Assembly (NCBI GenBank): GCA_024710705.1
Contig: JANJUF010000062.1
Span: forward strand, 1 to 64,000
DNA: 64,000 nt
DNA from: Gemmatimonadaceae bacterium
Lineage (GTDB): Bacteria; Gemmatimonadota; Gemmatimonadetes; Gemmatimonadales; Gemmatimonadaceae
Direction of reading: 5' to 3'
Of this stretch, positions 40,480-50,304 are shown piece by piece; position 1 is the first letter of the stretch, and the number at the start of each line of letters is the position of its first letter. Under the pieces are notes generated by a model. That model was not told the origin of the DNA and ran no database searches. It saw only the letters and a program-made list of their open reading frames with translations. The position numbers and the translations under genes were made by a program.

Positions 40480-41136
40480 CTACTGCCCGCGCGTCCGGCG
40501 TCTCCTATAGAGCCACCACGCGAAGCCGCCGAGCAGTACGATCAACACAAAGGCGCCGAGGCCTGCGCCCTGCGCGAACCGAGAGAGCGCGGCCTTCACC
40601 GATGGCCAGTCGGACCCGACTTTGAACGCGATCCAGACGATCGCGCTGTACCACGCGAAGGCCGAGACGAAGAGGATCGCCATGGTCTCCCACAGCGGCA
40701 CGCGCAGGGCGCCGGCAGCGGCTGGCGCCATGGCCCGGAAGCCGGGAATGAAGCGGCTGAGAAACAGCGCGACCCAGCCGTACTCGCGATAGGCCTCCTC
40801 GATCCGTCGCTCGGTGCGCTCGGCGCTATCTTCGCTGCTGGTGAGCTTGAATCGGGCCATCTGGTGCGCCAACCAATGCGCTCCATAGCGGCGCCCCAGC
40901 CACCATACCACGGAGTTGCCCCCGACACTGCCCAGCGTGACCGCCAAAGTGGTGGGAAGCCACTGACCACCGGCACGGGCCGAGAGAAAGGCGAGAAAGG
41001 CGGCCGCCACGTCCCCGGGGACTGGCGGGAGGACTCCCTCGGCGAACGAGGCCACGAAGATCAGCCCGTACAGCGCCTCGGGCCCCAATCCGCTCAGTCG
41101 GTCAACGAGGGGCTGGAGGCTGAGGTCAGCCAGCAC
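40480..41136 (-). CDS. DedA/SNARE-associated family membrane protein
   Basis: FVASFAEGVLPPVPGDV, YGWVALFLSRFIPGFRAMAPAAAGALR. Confidence 0.9.
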   Translation of the reverse strand: MLADLSLQPLVDRLSGLGPEALYGLIFVASFAEGVLPPVPGDVAAAFLAFLSARAGGQWLPTTLAVTLGSVGGNSVVWWLGRRYGAHWLAHQMARFKLTSSEDSAERTERRIEEAYREYGWVALFLSRFIPGFRAMAPAAAGALRVPLWETMAILFVSAFAWYSAIVWIAFKVGSDWPSVKAALSRFAQGAGLGAFVLIVLLGGFAWWLYRRRRTRGQ

Positions 41137-41626
41137 GCACGAGCGTGGCGACCGCGATACACGCGATCCCCTCGCCTCGGCCGATCCATCCCATGCCCTC
41201 GTTGGTCTTTCCCTTCACCATCACGTTGACGGGAGGGATGCCCAGTGCCTGGCCGAGGCGCTCCCGCATGGCGTCGCGATGCGGGCCGATCTTCGGCGTC
41301 TCGGCGATGACCGTGATGTCCGCCTGCGCCGCCATCCAACCCGCCGCCTGCACGCGCGCCACGGCCAACTTCAGCATCTCGATGCTGTCGCGCCCGGCGT
41401 TCTCGGACTTCGTGTCCGGGAACATCTCGCCAATGTCGCCGAGGCCCGCGCCACCAAGGATGGCATCGGTGATCGCGTGGGCCACCGCGTCGGCGTCGCT
41501 GTGCCCGGTGCAGCGTACCGGCGCCGGGATCAGCACCCCGGCCAGGAGCACCCCGTGCCCCTCGGCGAATCGGTGTGAGTCGTAGCCGATGCCGACGCGG
41601 ACGGGGAGCTGCGGCGCGCCACTCAC
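41126..41626 (-). CDS. ispF: 2-C-methyl-D-erythritol 2,4-cyclodiphosphate synthase
   Basis: RVGIGYDSHRFAEGHGVLLAGVLIP, GHSDADAVAHAITDAILGGAGLGDIG; GTG start, GTGA overlap with mqnC stop. Confidence 0.94.
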   Translation of the reverse strand: MSGAPQLPVRVGIGYDSHRFAEGHGVLLAGVLIPAPVRCTGHSDADAVAHAITDAILGGAGLGDIGEMFPDTKSENAGRDSIEMLKLAVARVQAAGWMAAQADITVIAETPKIGPHRDAMRERLGQALGIPPVNVMVKGKTNEGMGWIGRGEGIACIAVATLVRAG

Positions 41627-42669
41627 GCGGCGACCGTCTCGGGCGCCGCGTCGATGAGCGAGTAGTCCTGCTTGCGCTTGCGCGGGGTGAAGCCAGCCTC
41701 GCGGATCAGCGTCTCCATCTCGTCGATGCTGGTGCGGTGCGTGGTGTTGGCGGCCGAGACGACGTTCTCCTCGAGCATGAGCGAGCCGAAGTCGTTGCAG
41801 CCGTAATGCAGCGCGGTCTGGCCGACCTTCATCCCCATGGTCACCCAGCTGGCCTGGATGTTGGGGATGTTGTCGAGCACGGTGCGGGCGAAGGCCGTCG
41901 TGCGGAGGTACTCCACCGCGTCCGTCTTCTGCATGTGCGACATCGTCGGCGTGTTCTCGGGCTGCAACGGCCAGCAGATGAAGGCGGTGAAGCCATTGGT
42001 GCGATCCTGCAAGGCCTTCAGCCGCAGCAGGTGCTCCACGCGCTCGGCGTTCGTCTCGCCGATGCCGTACATCATCGTGCACGAGGTCTTGAGTCCCTCG
42101 TTGTGGGCCAATTCCATGACCTCGAGCCAGCGATCGGCGCCGGCCTTCTTCTTGGCCACGTTGTCGCGCACGCGTTGCACGAGGATCTCGCCACCACCGC
42201 CGGGAATGGAATCCAGCCCTGCCTTCACCAGCTCCTGGATTACCGTCCGGGCATCCATGCGATACAACGTCGCCCAGAAGTCCACTTCGGAGGGCGAGAA
42301 GCCGTGCACGTGGATGGGGTGGTTTCGCTTGATGTACTTGAGCAGTTCGAGGTACCACTCGAACGGGATGTACGGGTTGTGCCCGCCTTGGATCAGGATC
42401 TGCACGCCGCCGAGCGCCTTCACCTCGTCGATCTTCGCGCCAATTTGCTCGTAGCTGAGGGTCCAGCCTTCAGCATCCTTGGGCCGCCGATAGAAGGCGC
42501 AGAAGCCGCAATCGGCCACGCACACATTCGTGTAGTTGATGTTGCGGTCCACGATGTAGGTGACGACCGGCTCGGGATGCAGCCGTCGGCGCACGGCATC
42601 GGCGGCGGCGCCCAGCTCGAGGAGGGGAGTGCGCTCGTAGTACTCGAGTAGCTCTCTGGTGTCGCTCAT
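41623..42669 (-). CDS. mqnC: Cyclic dehypoxanthinyl futalosine synthase
   Basis: INYTNVCVADCGFCAFYR radical SAM motif; LIQGGHNPYIPFEWYLELL. Confidence 0.93.
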   Translation of the reverse strand: MSDTRELLEYYERTPLLELGAAADAVRRRLHPEPVVTYIVDRNINYTNVCVADCGFCAFYRRPKDAEGWTLSYEQIGAKIDEVKALGGVQILIQGGHNPYIPFEWYLELLKYIKRNHPIHVHGFSPSEVDFWATLYRMDARTVIQELVKAGLDSIPGGGGEILVQRVRDNVAKKKAGADRWLEVMELAHNEGLKTSCTMMYGIGETNAERVEHLLRLKALQDRTNGFTAFICWPLQPENTPTMSHMQKTDAVEYLRTTAFARTVLDNIPNIQASWVTMGMKVGQTALHYGCNDFGSLMLEENVVSAANTTHRTSIDEMETLIREAGFTPRKRKQDYSLIDAAPETVAA

Positions 42670-42686
42670 AAAGGACGGGAGACGAA

Positions 42687-42728
42687 AGACGGAAGACGGA
42701 AGGGAACGGCGACTGCGGTCTTCCGTCT
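42687..42728. repeat. GACGGAA-type hairpin repeat between mqnA and mqnC
   Basis: AGACGGAAGAC (42687-42697) and perfect reverse complement GTCTTCCGTCT (42718-42728), 20-nt loop. Confidence 0.8.
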
Positions 42729-42742
42729 AAAGATAGTCGGCG

Positions 42743-43603
42743 CTAGCGGCCCCGGGCGGACGCGGGGAGGAAGGCCAGCTTGCCCTTCGGAACGCGTCCA
42801 GCCAGTTCGAGGCGGCGGAGGAACTCCGTCAGGCCCTCGAGGTCGGGGAGGCTGAGGCGCCAGTCCAGCCCATCGAAGTAGTGCCGGCACTCGGCCTGCG
42901 GCACGCCGGTGGCGCGGGCGGCCTGCGCCGCCAGTTCGTCCAGATGCGCCAGGCCCCAGTCGCGCGAGGCGATCAGCGACCCGTGCACCTTGAGGGCGTC
43001 CGCCACTGGAGTGGAGCGTTGCGCCACCCACACGGCGAACACGAAGGGGAGCCCGGTCCAGCGCTTCCACTCCTCGCCCAAGTCGTACGTGTACGGATAG
43101 GCCTGCCCGTGGCTGCGGGCCACCGGGTGCTCGGCACTCTGCAGCATCAGGGCCGCGTCACCGATCACCAGTCGCGCGGCGACATCGCCCCCACTCCCGC
43201 TGGCGATGGCGTCGGCCTCGGCATCACCCGGCACGAACTCGGGGCTGGCCTTCCACACATGCTCGAACAGCAACTCGAGCAGGTGCACCGACGTCATCGA
43301 GGAGCGGCTCACCAGTACCCGCTGGCCGGACAGGTCCGGCGCCGGGCGCGTGGAGAAGAGCATCACGCTCTGCACGCGGCCATCGCAAGAGATGGCGAGG
43401 TCGGGCAGGAGCAGGTAGCGCGCCTGGTCCCGCGCATACTCGACGGCCGAGACGACGCTCACGTCCAGCGTCCCCTCAGCCATCATCCGATTCAGCGCGG
43501 TGGGCACTCCATCAACGAGCGTGGCATCGAGCGGCACAAGGCCGCGATCCACGCCGCCGTACACCGGAAAACAATTGATGTAGGGGATGCGACCGACGCG
43601 CAT
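42743..43603 (-). CDS. mqnA: Chorismate dehydratase
   Basis: MRVGRIPYINCFPVYGGVDRG, LNRMMAEGTLDVSVVSAVEYAR; gene neighbours mqnC and mqnE. Confidence 0.9.
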   Translation of the reverse strand: MRVGRIPYINCFPVYGGVDRGLVPLDATLVDGVPTALNRMMAEGTLDVSVVSAVEYARDQARYLLLPDLAISCDGRVQSVMLFSTRPAPDLSGQRVLVSRSSMTSVHLLELLFEHVWKASPEFVPGDAEADAIASGSGGDVAARLVIGDAALMLQSAEHPVARSHGQAYPYTYDLGEEWKRWTGLPFVFAVWVAQRSTPVADALKVHGSLIASRDWGLAHLDELAAQAARATGVPQAECRHYFDGLDWRLSLPDLEGLTEFLRRLELAGRVPKGKLAFLPASARGR

Positions 43604-44817
43604 CAGGCGGCCGAGACGGAAGAGGGATGACCGAAGGAGTCCTCGGCTGACGCATCCGTCCGCCTTCCGTCTTCCGTTCCCTCGAACTTCCGCAACACGC
43701 GGTAGAAGCTGTCGCGCTCGGCCGGCACCTTCCCCGCCCCGCGAATCAACTTCAACAGGTCGTCGAGCGACATCGCCTGCGTGGTCTGCGCCCCGACCGC
43801 GTGGTAGATCTTCTCGCGCACCACCGTGCCCTCGAGGTCGTTCACGCCGTAGTGCAGCGCGATCTGGCTCAGGAAGGGCGTCACCATGATCCAGTGGCTC
43901 TTGATATGCGCGATGTTGTCGAGAAAGAGCCGGCCGATGGCGAGGTTCTTGAGGTCGTCCACGCCGCTTGTCGCGATGCCCTGGCGGTTCAGCCTCTTGC
44001 CCAGCTCGTTGTCGTCCGGGTGGTACGCCAGCGGAATGTAGGCGAGAAACCCACCCGTCTCGTCCTGGAGGTCGCGCAGCATCTGGAGATGCTCCATGCG
44101 ATCGGCGTACGTCTCGACGTGCCCGTAGAGCATGGTGCAGTTGGTGCGGATGCCGAGCTCGTGGGCCGTGCGGTGTACGCCCACGTAGTCGGCCGCCCCG
44201 AGCTTCTTTCGGGCGATCTCCTCGCGCACGGCCGCGCTGAACGTCTCGGCGCCGCCGCCGGGCATCGTATCGAGCCCGGCCTCCTTGAGCGCGGTGAGCA
44301 CCTCGGCCCAGGTCTTCTTCTCGATTCGCGCGATGTGCGCGATCTCCACCGCCGTCAGCGCCTTGATGTGTACGTGCGGGAGTTCGGCCTTGAGGGCCCG
44401 GAACATCGTCGTGTAGTACTCGAGCCCGGCCTGCATATCGAGCCCGCCGACGATATGGAACTCGCGCGTCATCCCGTTGTTGCCCGTGCGCGCTTCCGCC
44501 ATCACCTGCTCGAGCGTGTAGCGGTAGGCACCAGCTTCCTTGGGAAGGCGGGCGTAGCCACAGAACACGCAGGTGGTGCGCAGCGTGCAGATGTTCGTGG
44601 GATTGATGTGCTGGTTCGACGCGAAGGTCACGATGTCGCCATGCCTGGCGCGGTTCACCGCGTCGGCCAGGACGCCGATGCCGGTGAGATCGGCCGATGC
44701 GAACATCGCGACACCGTCGGCCTGCGTCAGGCGTTCGCCGGCGGCCACGCGCTCCGCGATGCGGCGCACCACCGGGTCCGTGATGCGCGCGAACGGGATC
44801 GTCAGCGCCCCGGACAC
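43603..44817 (-). CDS. mqnE: Aminodeoxyfutalosine synthase
   Basis: INPTNICTLRTTCVFCGYAR radical SAM motif; FHIVGGLDMQAGLEYYTTMFRALK. Confidence 0.92.
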   Translation of the reverse strand: MSGALTIPFARITDPVVRRIAERVAAGERLTQADGVAMFASADLTGIGVLADAVNRARHGDIVTFASNQHINPTNICTLRTTCVFCGYARLPKEAGAYRYTLEQVMAEARTGNNGMTREFHIVGGLDMQAGLEYYTTMFRALKAELPHVHIKALTAVEIAHIARIEKKTWAEVLTALKEAGLDTMPGGGAETFSAAVREEIARKKLGAADYVGVHRTAHELGIRTNCTMLYGHVETYADRMEHLQMLRDLQDETGGFLAYIPLAYHPDDNELGKRLNRQGIATSGVDDLKNLAIGRLFLDNIAHIKSHWIMVTPFLSQIALHYGVNDLEGTVVREKIYHAVGAQTTQAMSLDDLLKLIRGAGKVPAERDSFYRVLRKFEGTEDGRRTDASAEDSFGHPSSVSAA

Positions 44818-44824
44818 GGGCGCC

Positions 44825-46075
44825 TCAGTCCTTGTATCGCCGCAGGGCGATGCTGACGTTGTGGCCGCCGAATCCCGATGAGTTGGTGAGTGCGGCGTGC
44901 ACCTCGCGCTTCACGGGCACGTTCGGCGTGATGTCGAGGTCGCACTCGGGATCGGGCGTCACGTAGTTGATCGTCGGCGGGATCATCCCGTGGACGATCG
45001 CCATCGTGGTGAACACCGCCTCGACCCCACCGGCCGCACCAAGCATGTGCCCCGTGGACGACTTGGTGGAGCTCACGTTGAGTGCCGTGGCGTGCGCCCC
45101 GAACACCTTCTTGATGGCCCGGATCTCGTTCGGGTCGTTGAGGGGCGTCGAGGTGCCGTGGGCGTTCACGTACTGGACCTCCTCTGGCTGCAGGCCCCCG
45201 TCCTCGAGGGCGCGGCGCATGGCCCGCTGGAGCCCCTCGTGGTCCTCGGGCTGCCCCGTGAGGTGGTAGGCATCACCGGTTGCCCCGTAGCCCACGATCT
45301 CGGCCAGGATGCGCGCGCCGCGCTTGCGGGCGTGCTCCAGCTCTTCCAGCACCACAATGCCCGCGCCCTCGCCCAGCACGAAGCCGTCACGGGTGGCATC
45401 GAACGGGCGCGACGCCGTCGCCGGCTCGTCATTCCGCGTGGAATGGGCCTGCATGTTGCCGAAGCCACCGATGGACATCGGCGTGACGGCCGCCTCGGAC
45501 CCGCCGGCGATCATCACGTCGGCGTCGCCATAGCTGATCATGCGGAAGGCATCGCCGATGGCGTGGGCGCTGGTGGCGCAGGCGGACTGCACCGCGTAGT
45601 TCGGTCCCTTCGCGCCAAAGCGCATGGACACCACGCCGGCTGCGATATCGCCGATGAACATCGGGACGAAGAAGGGCGAGATGCGCCCCGGTCCGTGCGT
45701 GCGGTAGACGTCGAGCTGTTCCTCGAACGTCGCGATGCCGCCGATGCCGGACCCGATGACGACGCCCGTCCGGAGCGGATCGAAGCCGCCCTCCGCCAAC
45801 CCGGCGTCGGTCATGGCCTGCACCGAGGCCGCCATGGCGAACTGCGTGTAGAGGTCGGACCGCTTGATCTCCTTGCGGTCCATGTACAGCGCCGGGTCGA
45901 AGCCCTTCGTCTCGCAGGCGAACTTCACCTTGAAGGCCGCGGTGTCGAAACGCGTGATCGGCGCCCCGCCGGACTTCCCGGCGAGCAGCGCGTCCCACGT
46001 GGAGGGCAGGTCGTTGCCCACCGGGGTGACGACGCCTGCCCCCGTGATGACGACCCGGCGCTTCATCGAGCCCAT
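44825..46075 (-). CDS. fabF: 3-oxoacyl-ACP synthase II
   Basis: RRVVITGAGVVTPVGND, QSACATSAHAIGDAFRMI, NAHGTSTPLND, SSTKSSTGHMLGAAG. Confidence 0.95.
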   Translation of the reverse strand: MGSMKRRVVITGAGVVTPVGNDLPSTWDALLAGKSGGAPITRFDTAAFKVKFACETKGFDPALYMDRKEIKRSDLYTQFAMAASVQAMTDAGLAEGGFDPLRTGVVIGSGIGGIATFEEQLDVYRTHGPGRISPFFVPMFIGDIAAGVVSMRFGAKGPNYAVQSACATSAHAIGDAFRMISYGDADVMIAGGSEAAVTPMSIGGFGNMQAHSTRNDEPATASRPFDATRDGFVLGEGAGIVVLEELEHARKRGARILAEIVGYGATGDAYHLTGQPEDHEGLQRAMRRALEDGGLQPEEVQYVNAHGTSTPLNDPNEIRAIKKVFGAHATALNVSSTKSSTGHMLGAAGGVEAVFTTMAIVHGMIPPTINYVTPDPECDLDITPNVPVKREVHAALTNSSGFGGHNVSIALRRYKD

Positions 46076-46076
46076 C

Positions 46077-46313
46077 TCAGCCGAGCTTGCCGTTCAGGTA
46101 GCCGATCGCGTCGCCCACCGTGCGGAGCTTCTCGGCATCCTCGTCCGGGATGTCGATGTTGAATTCCTTCTCGAACTCCATCACGAGCTCGACGATGTCG
46201 AGCGAGTCGGCACCGAGATCCTCGATGAAGCTCGCGCCATCCGTGAGCTTCTCTCGCTCGACGCCGAGCTCCTTTTCGATGATATCCTTGACCTTCGCGG
46301 AATGGTCGGCCAT
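46077..46313 (-). CDS. acpP: Acyl carrier protein
   Basis: 78 aa; [45 protein letters not shown]. Confidence 0.96.
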   Translation of the reverse strand: MADHSAKVKDIIEKELGVEREKLTDGASFIEDLGADSLDIVELVMEFEKEFNIDIPDEDAEKLRTVGDAIGYLNGKLG

Positions 46314-46399
46314 ATGGGTGGAACTCCGTAGGGGTGGGACCGCTGGACGAACGCTGAAATATACACGGGGGTGCCCCCCGTTCACATCACTGCCGGGAC

Positions 46400-47137
46400 C
46401 TACATGACCATCCCGCCGTCCACCGTCAGGACCTGCCCAGTGATGTAGGCAGCGTGCTCGGATGCCAGGAACGCCACGGCGCTCGCGACGTCCTGCGGCG
46501 AGCCGAAGCGGTCGAGCGGGATCTGCGACGACAGCGCCTGCACCGCCTCGGGCGTCATCGCATCGGTCATGTCCGTCTTGATGAAGCCTGGCGCCACGAC
46601 ATTGCACAGGATGTTGCGGCTGGCCAGCTCCTTCGCCACGGACTTGCTCAGGCCGATGAGCCCGGCCTTGCTGGCCGCGTAGTTGGCCTGCCCGGCATTG
46701 CCGATCAGCCCCACCACGCTGGCGATGTTGATGATTCGCCCCCAACGCTTCTTCATCATGCCGCGCTGGGCGGCCCGGATGGCGACGAAGGCCGAGCGCA
46801 GGTTGGTCTCCAGCACCGCGTTCCAGTCCTCATCCTTCATCCGCAGCATCAGGTTGTCCTTGGTGATGCCGGCGTTGTTCACGAGAATGTCGATCCCGCC
46901 GAAGGCCTTCTCCACGCCCTCCACCAGCGCCGTCACCTGCGCCGGATCGCCGACCTCGCACGCAAAGCCCTGCGCGCCGTTCCCAATCTCGGCGGCGGCC
47001 GCCTCCGCCTTGGCGAGGTCTCGCCCCACGACTGCCACCCGGGCGCCGCATGCGGCGAGCGTTTCGGCGATCGCGCGGCCGATTCCGCGGGTCGAACCGG
47101 TAACGAGGGCGACTTTGTTGGTGAGGTCGATTCGCAT
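46400..47137 (-). CDS. fabG: 3-oxoacyl-ACP reductase
   Basis: [50 protein letters not shown]. Confidence 0.95.
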   Translation of the reverse strand: MRIDLTNKVALVTGSTRGIGRAIAETLAACGARVAVVGRDLAKAEAAAAEIGNGAQGFACEVGDPAQVTALVEGVEKAFGGIDILVNNAGITKDNLMLRMKDEDWNAVLETNLRSAFVAIRAAQRGMMKKRWGRIINIASVVGLIGNAGQANYAASKAGLIGLSKSVAKELASRNILCNVVAPGFIKTDMTDAMTPEAVQALSSQIPLDRFGSPQDVASAVAFLASEHAAYITGQVLTVDGGMVM

Positions 47138-47145
47138 GATTCGAG

Positions 47146-47159
47146 ACGGAAGACGGAAG
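47146..47159. repeat. ACGGAAG direct-repeat pair in fabG-fabD junction (ACGGAAGACGGAAG)
   Basis: Single-arm copy of the motif that forms hairpins at 42687 and 50867. Confidence 0.6.
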
Positions 47160-47162
47160 GAA

Positions 47163-48086
47163 CTACAGGGCGAGCAGGGCTTCGACTTCCTGGACGGTGC
47201 CGCAGGTCATGGTGGTGCAACCAGGTGCCAAGCGCTTCACAAGTCCACTGAGGACGCTGCCGGGGCCCATCTCGACGAACGTCGTCCCGGGGAAGCTGGC
47301 AGCCATGTTGCGGACCACTTCCACCCACCGCACGGCGCTGGTGAGCTGCTGGTGCAATAGTCGCTTGGCGGTGGCGGCGTCGCCCACCGCCTCGGCAGTC
47401 ACGTTGCTCCACACCGCCACGCCGGGGTCGCGCCAACGGGCCGCTTCCAGCGCTTCCGCGAGGCCGTTCGCGGCCGGAGCCATCAGCGGGCTGTGGAAAG
47501 CGCCGCTCACCGGCAAGCGCAACGCGCGCTTGGCGCCCGCTGCCTTGGCCAGTGCCATCGCTTCCTCAACCGCCGCCACCTCGCCGGAGATCACGATTTG
47601 CTCCAGCGAGTTGTAGTTCGCCGGCACGACCACACCCTTGGCGCTCGCCTCCGTGCAGACCTCCTCGATCGTGCGCGTCATCTCGCCAAGGATCGCAGCC
47701 ATCGCGCCCGGCACGGCCAGGCCCGTCTCGTACATCAGTTCCCCGCGTCGCCGTACCAGCTTGAGCGCATCCTCAAGCCCGAGCGCTCCGGCGGCGTGGT
47801 ACGCCGAGAACTCGCCGAGTGAGTGGCCGGCGGCGCCCTTGATGCGTCCCGCCAGCTTGTCCTTGACCACGGCCCACACTGCCGCGCCGTGCGCCAGGAG
47901 CGCCGGCTGCGCGTTGTGTGTGAGCGTGAGTTCCTCGGCTGGCCCGTCGAAGCACAGTGTGCTCAGGGGCGCGCCGAGCGCGGCGTCCGCACGCTGAAAG
48001 ACGTCCTTGGCCTCGGGGAAGGCCTCGACCAGATCCTTCGCCATCCCCGGCTTCTGCGAGCCCTGCCCCGGGAAGAGAAGGATCAT
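47163..48086 (-). CDS. fabD: Malonyl-CoA:ACP transacylase
   Basis: LFPGQGSQKPGMAKDL, GAAGHSLGEFSAYHAAGAL. Confidence 0.95.
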   Translation of the reverse strand: MILLFPGQGSQKPGMAKDLVEAFPEAKDVFQRADAALGAPLSTLCFDGPAEELTLTHNAQPALLAHGAAVWAVVKDKLAGRIKGAAGHSLGEFSAYHAAGALGLEDALKLVRRRGELMYETGLAVPGAMAAILGEMTRTIEEVCTEASAKGVVVPANYNSLEQIVISGEVAAVEEAMALAKAAGAKRALRLPVSGAFHSPLMAPAANGLAEALEAARWRDPGVAVWSNVTAEAVGDAATAKRLLHQQLTSAVRWVEVVRNMAASFPGTTFVEMGPGSVLSGLVKRLAPGCTTMTCGTVQEVEALLAL

Positions 48087-49075
48087 CAGAACCGCACCAC
48101 CATCGAACCCCAGGTGAATCCAGCCCCGAACGCCACGAACATCACGGTCGTCCCCTCCTTCACCACGCCCTGCTTCATGGCTTCGCTGAGGGCGATCGGG
48201 ATGGACGCTGCCGAGGTGTTGCCGTAGCGGTCCACGTTCACGAACACCTTCTCCATCGGGATATTGGCGTGCTTCGCCGTCGCCTCGATGATGCGGATGT
48301 TGGCCTGGTGCGGGATCATCACGTCGATGTCGGCGGCCGAGAGCTTGGCGCCGTCGAGGGCGCGGTCCGAGGCGTCGGCCATGGAGCGCACCGCATTCTT
48401 GAAGACTTCGCGACCGGCCATGGTGATCCAGTGCGAGCCCTCGGCGATGATCTCCGGCGTAATGGGCGCCGCACCGGCGCCTTTCTGCCGCTGCAGCAGG
48501 TCGGCCAGCGTGCCGTCGGAGCGCATGTACGCCGAGAGGATCCCGCGTCCCTTAGTGGCCTTCTTGACGACGGTCGCGCCGGACCCGTCGCCGAAGAGTA
48601 CGCAGGTATTGCGGTCCTTCCAGTTGATGATGCGGCTGAGCTGCTCGCCACCGATGACGAGGATGGTCTCGTAGCTCCCGGTGGCGATCAGCCCTTCGGC
48701 CACCTGCACGCCGTACAGCCATCCGGAGCAGGCAGCACCGACGTCGAAGGCCACCGCCCGCGTGGCGCCGAGCGCCGCCTGGATCTCCACGGCTGTGGAG
48801 GGCAGCAGCCGGTCGGGCGAGGCGGTGCCGAGGATGATCGCATCGAGCTCTGGCGCCGTGACACCGGCGGCGGCCATTGCCTCGCGCGCGGCCTCCGTGG
48901 ACAGCGAGGTCAGCGTCTCCCCAGGACCGGCGATGTATCGCTGGCGGATGCCCGTGCGCTCCTGGATCCACTCGTCCGACGTATCCACGCCAATGGACCG
49001 GAACTCATCGTTCTTGAAGACACGCTTGGGCACCGCGTGGGCGGTGGCGGTGAGCATGGCAAAGGGGCGCTTCAT
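48086..49075 (-). CDS. fabH: 3-oxoacyl-ACP synthase III
   Basis: DTSDEWIQERTGIRQRYIA, FDVGAACSGWLYG, MIPHQANIRIIEATAK. Confidence 0.95.
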   Translation of the reverse strand: MKRPFAMLTATAHAVPKRVFKNDEFRSIGVDTSDEWIQERTGIRQRYIAGPGETLTSLSTEAAREAMAAAGVTAPELDAIILGTASPDRLLPSTAVEIQAALGATRAVAFDVGAACSGWLYGVQVAEGLIATGSYETILVIGGEQLSRIINWKDRNTCVLFGDGSGATVVKKATKGRGILSAYMRSDGTLADLLQRQKGAGAAPITPEIIAEGSHWITMAGREVFKNAVRSMADASDRALDGAKLSAADIDVMIPHQANIRIIEATAKHANIPMEKVFVNVDRYGNTSAASIPIALSEAMKQGVVKEGTTVMFVAFGAGFTWGSMVVRF

Positions 49076-50073
49076 GCGTGCACCCGCTCGGCGATGTGTG
49101 AGCTCATCTTCGACTCGTGGGCCCGTAGCCCGGCGAGGATGCCGTTCTTGAGCGCTTCGGGGCTGGACTTGCCGTGGCAGATGATGCTCACGCCCTTCAC
49201 GCCGAGGAGCGGCGCGCCGCCGTACTTGGCGTAGTCGAGGGAGTGCACCACCGCCCCAAGCTGTTCCTTGGTCACGCCGGCCTTCATCAGCATGCCGAAG
49301 AGCATGGGCGCCACGGCCTCGTAGAACTTGAGCAGCACATTGCCGGTGAAGCCGTCGCAGACCACCACGTCTATCGGGCCGCGGTCGCAGACGCCCATCG
49401 GGATATCGCGCCCCTCGATGTTGCCGAGGAAATTCAGGCCGTTCTTCGCAAGGAGCTGGTGCGCCTCCTTGACCGCGGCATTGCCCTTCTCGGACTCCTC
49501 GCCGATGGACAGCAGCCCGATGGCTGGCTTCTCGCGGCCGAGGATGTCCTTCGCGTAGACGTGGCCGAGCTGGGCGAAGTTCTCGAGCTCCTTGGGCGAG
49601 CAATCCACGTTCGCGCCGGAGTCGAGCACGACCACCGGCTGCTTGGCGGTCGGGAACACGGTGCCGATGGCGGGGCGCTCGAGGCCGTCGTGCAGCCGGA
49701 GGATGAACACCGACGCGGCCATCTGCGCGCCAGTGTTCCCGGCGGAGATGAAGGCATCGGACTTGCCTTCGGCCTGCAGGCGAAGCCCCACGCCCATCGA
49801 GGCCTGTGGCTTGCCGCGGATGGCCACCGATGGCTTGTCCGTCATCAGGATGACGTCCGGGGCGTGCACGATCTCGAAGCGCTCCGCCGCGGCCTGGAGC
49901 AGCGGGCTGGCGCCGGCGAGCTGCTTCGCAAGCTCGTCGCGGATGACGGGCTCTTGGCCAACGAGCTGCAGGGTATGGTCTGGGCCGAGTTCAGCGGCGG
50001 CGAGGAGCGCCGCCGCGATCGGGGCCTGGGGCGCGTGATCGCCCCCCATCGCGTCCAGCGCGATGCGGGCCAT
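49072..50073 (-). CDS. plsX: Phosphate acyltransferase PlsX
   Basis: ARIALDAMGGDHAPQAPIAAAL, FISAGNTGAQMAAS, DVVVCDGFTGNVLLKF. Confidence 0.95.
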   Translation of the reverse strand: MARIALDAMGGDHAPQAPIAAALLAAAELGPDHTLQLVGQEPVIRDELAKQLAGASPLLQAAAERFEIVHAPDVILMTDKPSVAIRGKPQASMGVGLRLQAEGKSDAFISAGNTGAQMAASVFILRLHDGLERPAIGTVFPTAKQPVVVLDSGANVDCSPKELENFAQLGHVYAKDILGREKPAIGLLSIGEESEKGNAAVKEAHQLLAKNGLNFLGNIEGRDIPMGVCDRGPIDVVVCDGFTGNVLLKFYEAVAPMLFGMLMKAGVTKEQLGAVVHSLDYAKYGGAPLLGVKGVSIICHGKSSPEALKNGILAGLRAHESKMSSHIAERVHA

Positions 50074-50075
50074 AG

Positions 50076-50258
50076 CTATGCTTCGCGCGCTGCGACCCGC
50101 TGCTCGCCCGCGTAGAACCCGCACTCCTCGCACACGTGATGCGGGCGCTTGGAGGCGCCGCACTTCGGGCAGGCCTGGATGTTGATCTTGGGCGCCACCT
50201 TGTGGGTGTTGCGCGCGCGCTTCTTGCGCTTGGAGGTACGGCGCTTCGGGACGGCCAT
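50076..50258 (-). CDS. rpmF: 50S ribosomal protein L32
   Basis: MAVPKRRTSKRKKRARNTHK...CPKCGASKRPHHVCEECGFYAG. Confidence 0.95.
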   Translation of the reverse strand: MAVPKRRTSKRKKRARNTHKVAPKINIQACPKCGASKRPHHVCEECGFYAGEQRVAAREA

Positions 50259-50304
50259 CGGAGTCTCGGCTCTGCGTGTAGGAGTGGTACGAAGATTCGG
50301 TGAA

